A stretch of DNA of 64,000 bases from Symsagittifera roscoffensis (lineage: Eukaryota; Xenacoelomorpha; Acoela; Convolutidae), in contig NW_026970668.1 in the NCBI RefSeq assembly GCF_963678635.1, positions 101,684-165,683 of the forward strand, given 5' to 3'. Under the pieces are notes generated by a model. It made no database searches. It was not told the origin of the DNA and saw only the letters and a program-made list of their open reading frames with translations. The stretch's first letter is position 1. Every line of letters starts with the position of its first letter. Below, in pieces: positions 44,732 to 55,599 of this stretch. A program made the position numbers and the translations under genes.

Positions 44732-46985
44732 ATGAAAATAATGATAAATACCATAAAAAAAGCGAATTAGAACAAATTAGAAACACTCTTAACCTAAAAC
44801 TTAAATTTAAAAATCCTTAAAAAAATAATCTTAAACTTTACCAAAAATGTTTTAAAACTGTTTTAAAACCAAAACTTTTAAATTTTTTTGAAAATGATTT
44901 TTGTAAAAATTGTCCGATGGTCCTTATAGTTATTTATTTTGAACACCATTGGTTCTTCTTCTTGACACCTTCCTAATTGATGAAGAAAAAATTTTTTTAA
45001 ACTGAATTGGATCAGAATTACTATGAAATGCAAGATATTATTTAGAGACTTAACAAAACGAAGCATTTCATTAGCTCAATCTCAAATTGATTTTTTGTCT
45101 CTATTCTTGTCATTTTCTGCTTATAACTTTCTAAAAAGGATGGCAAAGGCGTCTTCAATGGTCGTTTAATATGCTTTTTTTGGTTTTTCCAGCTTATTTT
45201 AGAGCTCATTATATCAGCTCTGCGTTTTATTTCAAATCATTCCAAATTGTAATGAAAATGTTCAATATTTTTTTGATTCTTTAGAGGGTTATAACCGGCC
45301 GAAAAGACCTCGAACATTTTTTAAAAAGTTTTAGAGTTTGTTTCAACTTTTTTTTGTATCATTTAAGGGTTGAAAAATGTTTTGGCGTCAATAAAACTTC
45401 AGTTTTGATGAAGTGTGTTTTATAGCTTTTGTCATGGCGTATGTAGAATTTAGATAATTTAAAAATTAAAACCTCCTTTAGATAATTTCTAATAACTACA
45501 AAAGATTAAAGCTGAACCTTTTTAGTTTAGCTCATGGGGCTAATGTTCAATTCTGCCAAGGAGACTTCTGGTATTGAAACCTGCGGCAGGCGAGAGCCTT
45601 AATTCAGTTTATGTGAAAATTTTTGAAAACTTTTTTGACGAAAACTTTGAATTCTCTTACAACTTTTTCTTCCTATAAAATTTTCTATCTTACGTTTTTA
45701 TTTAAGACGTATTTTTGTAAAAATTTTAGAGAAACGCCAATTATTTTATTTTTTCGAGCTAAGCTTAATTTCAGCAATCCCAAATTGTTTTTTTCTGTGT
45801 AATGTTTAGAAAAATCATAGCAATCATGCGCGAAGCAGAACAAATGACACCAGAAGATGAAAATAATGATAAATACCATAAAAAAAGCGAATTAGAACAA
45901 ATTAGAAACACTCTTAACCTAAAACTTAAATTTAAAAATCTTTAAAAAAAATAATCTTAAACTTTACCAAAAATGTTTTAAAACTGTTTTAAAACCAAAA
46001 CTTTTAAGTTTTTTTGAAAATGATTTTTGTAAAAATTGTCCGATGGTCCTTATAGTTATTTATTTTGAACACCATTGGTTCTTCTTCTTGACACCTTCCT
46101 AATTGATGAAGAAAAAATTTTTTTAAACTGAATTGGATCAGAATTACTATGAAATGCAAGATATTATTTAGAGACTTAACAATACGAAGCATTTCATTAG
46201 CTCAATCTCAAATTGATTTTTTGTCTCTATTCTTGTCATTTTCTGCTTATAACTTTCTAAAAAGGATGCCAAAGGCGTCTTCAATGGTCGTTTAATATGC
46301 TTTTTTTGGTTTTTCCAGCTTATTTTAGAGCTCATTATATCAGCTCTGCGTTTTATTTCAAATCATTCCAAATTGTAATGAAAATGTTCAATATTTTTTG
46401 ATTCTTTAGAGGGTTATAACCGGCCGAAAAGACCTCGAACATTTTTTAAAAAGTTTTAGAGTTTGTTTCAACTTTTTTTTGTATCATTTAAGGGTTGAAA
46501 AATGTTTTGGCGTCAATAAAACTTCAGTTTTGATGAAGTGTGTTTTATAGCTTTTGTCATGGCGTATGTAGAATTTAGATAATTTAAAAATTAAAACCTC
46601 CTTTAGATTATTTCTAATAACTACAAAAGATTAAAGCTGAACCTTTTTAGTTTAGCTCATGGGGCTAATGTTCAATTCTGCCAAGGAGACTTCTGGTATT
46701 GAAACCTGCGGCAGGCGAGAGCCTTAATTCAGTTTATGTGAAAATTTTTGAAAACTTTTTTGACGAAAACTTTGAATTCTCTTACAACTTTTTCTTCCTA
46801 TAAAATTTTCTATCTTACGTTTTTATTTAAGACGTATTTTTGTAAAAATTTTAGAGAAACGCCAATTATTTTATTTTTTCGAGCTAAGCTTAATTTCAGC
46901 AATCCCAAATTGTTTTTTTTCTGTGTAATGTTTAGAAAAATCATAGCAATCATGCGCGAAGCAGAACAAATGACACCAGAAGATG
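44732..46985 (+). repeat. About 1126-bp direct tandem duplication reaching into the last receptor exon
   Basis: Sequence from ATGAAAATAATGATAAATAC at 44732 recurs from 45857, with only a few substitutions and single-base length changes. The right breakpoint lies inside the coding sequence of the last exon, at the codons for EDE|Y, with ATGA as microhomology. The first copy therefore ends with a 50-nt fragment of that exon, including its acceptor. The low divergence implies a recent event. Confidence 0.9.
45810..45945 (+). pseudogene. Truncated duplicate of the last exon (possible decoy exon)
   Basis: It has the same acceptor (TGTAATGTTTAG) and first 50 nt as the true last exon, then runs through the duplication junction into intron-derived sequence. 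In the phase set by the middle exon it stays open for 45 residues, ending KLKFKNL and TAA. Splicing here would make a receptor of about 267 residues with TM1-TM5 only. It lies upstream of the true exon, so the splicing machinery meets it first. Whether it is used cannot be told from sequence. Confidence 0.6.
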
Positions 46986-47584
46986 AATATTCCGAAAGAC
47001 TGATTGCAAACGGATGTGTGATCAGCAGTCTTTGCTTCTTCATACTTTCAGCCACTGTTTCGGTTCTCGTTGTCGTGACCAGATTAGTAGAAAATGGCAT
47101 AATATTCTATGCATATGTTGACGATGAAAGAGATCTATTGATTCGTTGTATAACTAATTTCGCAATCACGTGCGGCACTTTAAACATGACTATCTCCTTT
47201 GTGCTGCTGTGCTTTCGGAATCCCAAATTTAGAGCAAAAGTTGCCAAGAAACTCAAGCTCCGCACTTGTGGTACAGAAGGTGAGGCCCAATCATCCCGTC
47301 AAAATAAAACAGAGGATAAAAACAAAGGTACAAACGAGAAGAAACAAGATGATGTTGCGAGGAACCGAATTAATCAATTGCCGGGAGATCGAAATAATTC
47401 CTCGATCGAACAACAGATTCAAATGCGCAAACTAATCATAAAGCATTACGGAGCCGCTCTTAATACTGAGAGCAATCGCGATGACGCTGAAATCATCACA
47501 GCTAACAGAGAACCCGCCGATTTCATAGAAGCTGAGCCCGGTAGCTCGGTACATCCATTTTTTCGTGAAACGACAAAACTCTAG
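46936..47584 (+). CDS. Receptor last exon: TM6, TM7, helix 8 and tail
   Basis: The acceptor TGTTTAG is followed by one base that completes Arg222, then KIIAIMREAEQMTPEDEYSER, the third intracellular loop. TM6 (LIANGCVISSLCFFILSATV) has no CWxP. An acidic loop (YVDDERD) leads to TM7 (LIRCITNFAITCGTLNMTIS), where NMTIS sits in the place of NPxxY. FRNPKFR then resembles the start of helix 8. The 115-residue tail is charged and Lys/Asn/Gln rich, a likely cytoplasmic signalling or trafficking tail, and ends ...FFRETTKL before TAG. The acceptor and first 50 nt are also present as a duplicated fragment at 45810. The next signal is AATAAA about 50 nt after the stop, so this is the final exon. Confidence 0.82.
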
Positions 47585-47632
47585 AAATATAATATACGGT
47601 AGTGCATATGCACAATAGTCTCAATTCTAATT

Positions 47633-47638
47633 AATAAA
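47633..47638 (+). terminator. Polyadenylation signal of the receptor gene
   Basis: AATAAA lies 49 nt after the receptor stop codon. The short 3' untranslated region fits a compact last exon. Confidence 0.6.
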
Positions 47639-48438
47639 AAAATGGGGTAAAAACTGTGGTAAATAATCTTCGCAAAAAAAAGAAGTGACTTCGATTTTAA
47701 CAAAGTTTTCAAAAATATCATTTGAATAATTATGGTATGAGTTTTTGAGCCAATTCTGAGCCAATAATTACAAGTTTGAAGGTCAAGGTCGCACTTGGTG
47801 TCATTTTTTAACCTTGATATCTGAGTTTTGTCAAACTCTTACTGACGAGGAGAAGAGATGGTCTGCTTCCTGGCCGCAATCGATGTCTTAGATAGTTCAA
47901 ACTGAAACGCCATGTTTCGTTATTTCACTTCCAATCAAAAACGATTTAAATTGAACGTTTTCACTAACAAAAAGTAATACAAACTTGTCCGTAGGATCAA
48001 GTTAATATCCTCCCCCCTAGATAAACCAAGTTAAAATCTTCTTCCTCAATTGTTATTTTGGATTAAACTTTCTTAATCTTTCTTAAAAAATTAGAGCAAA
48101 AAAATGATTAATTGACTAAATTTAAGGACAAAAATAATTAATTGGCTGAATTTTAGGGCAAAAAAGGGTTAATTGATTAAATTTTAGGGCCAAGGTCAAT
48201 TATCTGCTGGAAAGAAAAAGCACTTTGATTAATGCGTTTAACATTTGAGAAGAGAACCTTTGCTTTGCTTATTTCTTTGAGGTGTTTTAATTCCAATAAT
48301 AGAAGTTGAGTTTTGTGACTGAGTTTCTAAACATTTGAATCAAGTTCAAGTTGAGGCTCTTTTCCACTTCCCATACCAAACATCTTTCAAATTTTTAACT
48401 TTTTTTTGTACGAGTGATAGCTAAAAGCGTGATATTAC
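47639..48438. other. Intergenic sequence after the receptor gene, short tandem repeats
   Basis: Three units of about 36 bp (TTAATTGACTAAATTTAAGG-like) lie at 48098-48190. A phrase like AAGTTA.TATCCTCCCCCCTA at about 48000 recurs in diverged form near 49495. No gene is seen. Confidence 0.5.
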
Positions 48439-48446
48439 ATTGTAAG

Positions 48447-49254
48447 CAGGGGCGGAATTATGGGGGGGGGGGGAGCGTATGCTCTTTTCTCAGAGATTTG
48501 ATCACCTTACAAACCAAAGGGCCCGCTTTGGTAATATTTAACATTCATTTCAATTTACCCAATTTGCAGTCTTAAAATTCTATCTTTGGGTTGGCTACCT
48601 TTATTTCGAAATATGGTTTCTTTTTTCGTTTTTGAATATCAAACAAAAACGATTAGCTCAATTTTTTAAATTGGTTCTTTTTTGATAGTGAAAGAGCGAA
48701 TGTTTCTTTGATTCACCTCTGATCGATCTTTTGAAAATTAGCTCTGAGTGAATTTGACCCAAAAAGACACTTCTGTTTTCTTTTTCTGACTTTAAATTGA
48801 GTCGAGACAATTAAGATCACCAAACAGCGATTTGATGTGAACTCTTTCAGGAATACTCTTAATTAGAATTTGATAGAAAGAACCTTGGTTTTTTAGTGGT
48901 ATTTTTGGGTTGAAAAGATCTACGCAGGGGCGGTTTTTTGGGGGGAGATTCGATGCAGTGACGACCCAAATGGTCCTCCCTTTGTACTATTACTATCTTG
49001 AGATGTCCAGTTTTGGTGACATACCCTAAATTTTTTCTAAAAGCGTCTCTGACACCAACATATACTAATTTTGAAAGGAAGCGCGTACCAAAAAAAGCAA
49101 TTTTTGGATGAAAATTTTCCAAAAGGGTTGGCCCTAATTGGTAAGATTAGGGTCTTTATAGTGTTCTGGGAGTGCTCGGAAAATCAAAAAAAAGGCCGAC
49201 AAAATTTTCAAAAATTTTTGAAAATCCGTCTGAGAAAATCTTAGATCCGCTATG
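48447..49254. mobile_element. hAT-like element 3, 808 bp, with target duplication
   Basis: The left end is CAGGGGCGGAATTATGG plus a G run and the right end CTTAGATCCGCTATG. Flanking 8-mers ATTGTAAG (48439-48446) and ATTGTAGG (49255-49262) agree at seven of eight bases, as expected for hAT. A second left-end-like CAGGGGCGG at 48925 starts a stretch matching element 1, so one copy may be nested in or recombined with another. Confidence 0.7.
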
Positions 49255-49834
49255 ATTGTAGGTAATGCAGGCCAAATATATTCATAACTGTTCACTTGTA
49301 AACCATGCCAAACTTAATTGCATCATGACAACTTTAAAATGGTTTTTTAAAACTGAAATTGAAAGATGGGAGGGGCGATTGAAAAAGAACCCAAGTTAAA
49401 AGAACCCACGCATACCCCTCCCCCGATGGACCAAGTTGAGATCCTTCACCCAGCGCTCACTCGGAAAAAGTCTCTCTTCAATGTAAACGGATCAAGTTAC
49501 CCCCCTAACTAGACCAATTTAAGATCTTCCAATCCTCAATATTTGATTTGGAGCAGATTTGGTGAGCGCTGCTTGTAAAATGCTTTATTCTGATTGGATG
49601 AAAATTCAAATTCAGAACCAAGTGCACATCCCCCTTAACGGCTTTGGAAGGGTGATGGGGGTTAACTTGGTCGAAACGTTTTAATGTTTAGAAAATAATG
49701 ATTTTGTACCTTTATCTAGAGCTGTTTGAATTTGATGTTTGATATTGAATTTAGTCTTATAATATTTTAATAGAAATCGTTTAGTGATTTTAAACTCGAA
49801 TTAGTTCAATTTCTCTTGCAGTCTTGTATCTATC
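49255..49834. other. Intergenic, nothing recognised
   Basis: AT-rich with C-run patches. No supported gene. Confidence 0.45.
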
Positions 49835-50251
49835 CAGGAGGCGGATCTAGGTTTTGCTCGAGAAGGGGAGGGGGGTATTTTAAAAAAATAAAAATTTTGT
49901 TGACTGTTTTTAAGTGACCAACTTAATTTTCTGAGTTTCTCTCAAATCACTATGAAGAACATAAAATTATCAAACTTTTTTTGACTTCAGGCAAATTTCT
50001 GAAAGAACTGGCCAAAAAGACGTTTTTTATCTTTTTCCGAAAAACTTTTACCAACTATCGTGTTTTTGGCGCGCTCCTCCCCCCACCCACTCAAAATTAG
50101 AACATATTGGCGCCAAAGTTGCCTTTAGAAAAAGTTTTGGGTCGGTCAGTCAAAAAAAAGATGTCTTAAAAAAGTAGCAAAGGGGGGATCCTTTGAGATC
50201 GGCAAGGGGAGCGAATCCCTGAAATAAGACGTCCGATTCCCCACCCCGCTG
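49835..50251. mobile_element. hAT-like non-autonomous element 4
   Basis: The left end is CAGGAGGCGGATCTAGG and the right end CCCCACCCCGCTG. The interior (TTGGCGCCAAAGTTGCC, AAAAGTTTTGGGTCGGTCA) is the family sequence in reverse orientation. No clear target duplication. Confidence 0.5.
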
Positions 50252-50927
50252 CAACTGTCTGGCGCTGTTTCACATTGATCGATAGGTAAATTAACGTAGA
50301 ATAATTTTGCTTTTTAAAATACATTTTGACTTAAACTTAGCATTTGTTTACTTTCTGTTGCCTTGTAATTGAAGTATTTTACTAATTTATCTCCTTGCTT
50401 TGACATCTGTTTTTCATGATTATGTAGCCAGCAGCTTTTAATGTAAATATGAGACCTTCTAATACAGCATATACAAAGGAATCTGGTTGGTCGAGAAAAT
50501 AAAGGCTCAGAATTCAAATGCAAATATTTTTACTGTCGGAGGATTCTCAGCTGGTTGTCGGTTTCAGGTCGTCCGTGTCGCATCGTGGGATAACCGGCCC
50601 AATGTTTACATAAAATTCTTTTGCATGTTGCCCAGCTCACAACGCGTTAAGGCGACTGTGTCGGTCAACCTTTAGTGGATTAAGTTGTTTGACTTTTTGC
50701 TGTTTGAAAAAAAGACAAATATTTTCAGGCTGATGAACTGATATGATGTCAAAAACGCCTTCTTATACCGTACACCTTTTTTTCATGAATTCGCAAATTA
50801 AATGAAAAATGAGTGATTTGTTTTGTTACGACGCATATTAATAAAAATATTGATTGTTCATCTGTTTTATATCTAGTGAAAACGATTTTCTCTCGGGGTA
50901 TTGATTTCATCCATGAGGCTTGAGCGT
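50252..50927. other. Intergenic, nothing recognised
   Basis: Short open frames only, none with family likeness. Confidence 0.45.
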
Positions 50928-53900
50928 TGTTATATGCCAATTTGATATTTGACCACCATCTCACACGCCTTCAGCTTTTCATATGGACCATGAAAACTCA
51001 TGGAAGTCAAAAATCAGAACACAAAAAACAGAAAACAAAAAAATCAAACTGAAATAACCATCACGTGCAACCCGGGTCGAGGTCCCAGACTCATGTCCGG
51101 ACTTTAAGGGTCGCGCCACAACCGGATTTAGACCCAAATTGCATAGTCGCGCCGAGAGTTTGAGTCTGGAAAGTCTGGACATGAGTCGCGGCGTGGGCCG
51201 CGAAAGTCTGGACATACCAAAATTTCGTCGCAAAAGCCTGGACATGGGTCGCGAAAGTCTGAAAACACCAAAATTTGGTCGCAAAAGTCTGGACAGGGGT
51301 CGCGAAAAACTGTGTCAACTAATTTTACAAAAACACTCATTTAGAAAAGACCAAAGTGACTGGTCTATATAGTCGTTTTTCCAGATGGCACTCAACTAAA
51401 CCGCCAAAAAACACATCTTAGCACATTGATCAGGCTGTGATCACCATAATTTTGTCTCCAGGTGCAATCAATTGACACTCATTTTGCCCTTGCAGACACG
51501 ACAACGCAGCCCTCCATGTACTCTAGTGGATCGCAATTTGGATACACATGATCACTTTATCAACAAATGACTTTAAGTGTGCAGGATTGAGAGTTTAATG
51601 GTTATGCTGTTGAAATATGAAGCTCTTAATCCTGCATCATCAATTAAACTTTTCGACAGCTACAGCCTCAATTAAGCAACTACTTGGAAGTCAACACAGG
51701 AAATCACGCCAAATTCAACTCATCTTACATTCACATGACGTCACATGTGGATAATAATCAGATAACGCGACGACCAAAGACCAAGGTTGAATCAATCGAT
51801 AGAAATTTGGTAAAACCGAACAAGTGGTTTGGTTTGTTTCAAGAAGCCATTCACAATCAGCCAATCTCAGACACCGAAAAGGTGCACTTCTCCAGACACT
51901 GACAAAAGGGAGAGCCAATCAAGCCGTATGTGGATTTGCTTACCATAGCCAACTGTGCAACGTCCTTCTTCAGGAACTACGATGACGATATAGATGACCA
52001 GACAATATCATCAACGACATTGTAAACTGATTCCAGAATTTCAAGCAACTATCAAGTCATTGAAAAGATCCGTTCAAGGAATTCTCGATCTTAATCAGCT
52101 ACATAGTTGAACTTTTTCAAAGTCGAGTTTGAAGCCGAATTGAATTCAACAATATATGTTTAGTTTTCCGTCAGCAATGTGCAACACCAGCAGCAGCTTC
52201 AATGGACGCAGCCAGAGCATCGAGCAGCCTACTCTCATCGCCCTCAACGAGTCGATCAGACAGTTCCCAGTAGCATTCGATCATTTACTACCCATGCAAC
52301 CGCAGCGGTTGAACAAGAACTCGACGGATCAACGGCAAGGTTTTTTACGACCCCTACCCGCCAACGGAAAACGCCATTCAGCCAATCAGCCTTCACAAAA
52401 CACATCAGGAAATTGAAGTGACAATACCCGGCCTCCAAGCTTCTCTGACGGACAGAATTACTACCCAGTATACAGCAGCCAGTGCCAGGACTCGTTACAG
52501 CTTGAAAAAAAATCACAGGACAAAAACATTAAGTGAAAGATTGCTAATCAAAAGTCACATGCCACAAATGCAAACAACTTCACCATTCATCATTGCACGA
52601 CAATCAACAACAAAAGAGCCCGCAGTTCAATCATAGTCAGAAGACAAACCCTTCAAGCCGCCTAGCCAGAGCAGTGAAAACAGCTCGAGGATGGTCAATC
52701 GCAGGGGCCAACGAGACAGACAGCAAAGAAGAGAAACTAGTTTTTGCAAATCAGGCGACACAATTTTTTAACTTGAAGCAACCAATAGCAGACGACGATT
52801 AACAGCAAGTATTAGCAGCATCCGGCGCAGAATTTTAAAGAAAAAGTCAACTGATCATCATTTTTGAGCACGACTAAGGACTCATTCGATTGGTAACAGA
52901 TTTGAAATCATCAAAAAACTCTATAGACAACAGCATCAGAACAAAGGCAGACACAATTTCGAAAGCCGCGGATCTGAACCAACTCAGCGACCCTTCAAAG
53001 AATTAGTCATCGTGAAGTACTCGACACAGACGGCCCTAAAATCTTCTTTTGAAACTGTAAAGAGAAAAAAAGAAATTATGATGCCTTCGAGTACAAAATG
53101 GATCAAAAAGGCTAACAAAAAAATCGCTAGAAAAAAATAAAAACAACGGAACAACCCGCAGGACGTCAGGACGCTTGTCGTTTCATCACAACCAGGACAA
53201 ATTTAGACCGACAGCAACAGTTACAAGAAGTTCCATCTGCATCAATTAAGTCACAGGAACAGCAAGGACAACTTTACCTCGATATCGGGTGCGAAAAACA
53301 TCACTATTTGTTAAGAAAAAACTCGTTGCGTTTTGAAATCTTTGGTAATTATCCTATTACGGAGGACGCTCTGAAGCATCCCATCAGAAGACTAAAAAAT
53401 CCAGCCAAACTTTTGACGTTTTGCAGCAACTCAAAGACTGATGACAGCAGTGACCGTTGCCGGCAGAAAACGAAACGTTCATAAATTTCGCCAAAAAAGA
53501 GACTCGCATCAACGAAAGCCCTTAGCGCCAACAAAAAACCTGGATTTTTTACGCTCAATTTTGATCTCAGTCAAAATAAGAATTTTGAGCCCAATGGAAG
53601 AACAAAAGATTAACTGTATTACCACACAAGACAACCCGAACAGCAGAACTCTTAGCAAAAGTTCGACAACATTCAACACGGAGTTGAAAACCTTCGTGAG
53701 GCATTTTTTTTCACTAAGTTTGGGTTCGAAAAGAAATCCAGATTATAGAAGCAACCACAGCAACCCATTCGGTAAATGCTACAAGAAACGAAAGACTCTA
53801 GAAGATAACGATCTCGATAAGGACAAATATTGACGAAACAATCACGCCGCGCAAATCAAACAGAAATGATCAGCTTTATGAATAGGCTAGGAAAATATGA

Positions 53901-54830
53901 ACACTTTCATTGCTTTAACTACTACCCTCAAAAAATTGGACAGTAGCACACAAGAAACGACAGGAAACAGCCCGAGTTAAAACTACAAACACTTTCAAAA
54001 AAAATTGTGAAGCACCACAAGTCTTCAAATGACCGGAGATACATGAAATCAAATTTAAGCAACAACAAACGGCAGCAATATCGTATTAACCAACAACAAC
54101 CATCGGCAAGATCAGCAGACAAATCAGCATGAAAGAGAAACTAGCGTCAACAAGCAGTAACACGAAACGAAATCAACATAACCGACAGTCATCAACTTAG
54201 CCGACAAATCTCTAGAACTGCCACAAGTTACATCAAGAGATAAAATTTTAAGAGTCACGAGCGTCTAGGCTTTATGCTTACAATCCAAAACACTCTTCAA
54301 ATTTTCCTCAATTTATTTAGCAACTGCAGAATGAGGTCGAGTGTTACATGCCAATTTGACAACTAACAACTAACTTAGACAACTTCAACTTTACATTTGG
54401 AATCAGAAAATTTCCGGTAAAAAATTTCGAAACTTCGATCAGAACAAAGAGAAAAAATGTTAAACTGAAAAAATATCACGTGCAACGAACTAACTGATAT
54501 AAGAACACGCCTGTTCTAAAAAGGGTGAAAATCCAATTTAGTAAAGAAAACTGTGACCAATCTCTAACGTCTGCTTTTTATGAAAAAAAAAACTTATTTT
54601 TTGGTTTCAAAAGAACGGAGAACGCACCCGTGTGTCTTTTAACATAAGATAACACCAACTGTGGAATAATTGAGCGGAAACCCCTAAATTGAATATTACT
54701 TGAACATTGTTCCGAATGCATTTGGAGGTCAAATAAACACTTTTTGGTTGAAAACTTAGCTCAGTTTCTGTCGTAGTCTTCTTTATCAGTCCAGCTGCCT
54801 GTCTAGAATTTTTTAAGCAGTGCACGAAAC
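50928..54830 (+). mobile_element. BEL/Pao-like LTR retrotransposon fossil
   Basis: Candidate LTRs start at 50928 and 54342. Both open TGTTA.ATGCCAATTTGA and both have ATCACGTGCAAC about 135 bp in. The second has AATAAA near 54731. Between them, gag-like sequence lies at about 51680-52640, recognisable by a region like W..LFQEAIHNQPISDTEKV and a later Cys/His-type stretch, as in BEL/Pao gag. The two LTRs differ strongly, so it is old. It is broken in many places and most of pol is not recognisable. Outer ends of the LTRs are approximate. Confidence 0.55.
51160..51312 (+). repeat. Minisatellite with GTCGCGAAAGTCTGGACAT units
   Basis: About 50-bp units (GTCGCGAAAGTCTGGACAT, then ACCAAAATTTCGTCGCAAAAG) repeat roughly three times within the left candidate LTR. 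The right LTR lacks it. Confidence 0.65.
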
Positions 54831-55599
54831 ACAAGAAGTCAAAAACCAGAAATAAAGAAAACTTATTTTCAAGTTTTTTCTACGGCTTTAAAAAAGTATT
54901 GAACGGATTGAGTTTAACCCTTGTAATTGGAAGAAATTAAATATATTCGCTTAACATCATAATTTGTGATTAGTAGTTGATAGATCAACTCACCTGATAT
55001 GATTTTTTTCTACAAGATCTTTAAACCCAAGTAAAGATGAGAACATAATTATTCATACCAGTAATCACTCTTCCCGATGAAAAAAAACCCGGAGACAAGT
55101 TTTCAACAAACTTTTGCTAACTTTTTTAAAAGCAGTGTTCATTTTACAACTAGGCTTACTTTTTCTGCGGGCTTTTTACAATATTTTCTAAAGTTCGATA
55201 CCTATGTTTTGCATGCTTAACTAGTTCTGAGCTCTTCTTTGCAACGAAAAACATTTAACCAATTTTTGAGGCAACAGAAATTGGTCGAATAAGTAAAATA
55301 AACTTATAAGTAAAAAAAAATTGATTCTTTTTTCTGGTTTAATGAAAACAACTTATGATCAGACTTTAACAAGGCTCATGATTATCACAGTCTTGTAAGT
55401 CTGAAGATTAAGTGGGATTTTTCGTGCAGCCTTTTTCCAAGTCTAATCATGAATTTTGTTTTCCTAACCAAGCTAGGATAAATTTTTAGTTTGTCAACAA
55501 GTAAAATTGTTACCTTGCTAATATCGTTCACTTTTGCCTGTCGGAGATAAATCACAAAATTTCCTGGCCTCAATCATCAGGATTAGTTAAGCAGCCATA
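54831..55599. other. Intergenic, nothing recognised
   Basis: AT-rich sequence between the two LTR-element fossils. Confidence 0.4.

Larger units (their letters stand above)
5864..47584 (+). other. Gene model: divergent rhodopsin-like 7TM receptor, three coding exon types
   Basis: Three separated open segments fit as one gene. The TM1-TM2 exon ends 'CG' before GTG(T/C)TT, the TM3-TM5 exon enters after TTTCAG and leaves 'AG' before GTAAGC, and the last exon enters after TTTAG. All junctions are phase 2, so each split codon reads Arg. The product is 437 residues using either intact first exon (5864-6138 or 13645-13919). Predicted helices: TM1 about 31-53, TM2 61-84, TM3 104-132, TM4 147-171, TM5 193-218, TM6 244-272, TM7 286-312, then a charged 120-residue tail. 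Class A features are Cys103 and Cys181 (likely disulfide), Asp127-Arg128-Phe129 in place of DRY, and Asp72 in the TM2 position of LAxxD. CWxP in TM6 and NPxxY in TM7 are absent. Ligand and subfamily are unknown. The introns are about 5-13 kb and 27.5 kb, full of mobile elements. The promoter and any 5' noncoding exon are not identified. Confidence 0.75.

Noticed and set aside
47199-47435. Second frame inside the last receptor exon
   Set aside because: Shadow of the receptor frame with no independent support.
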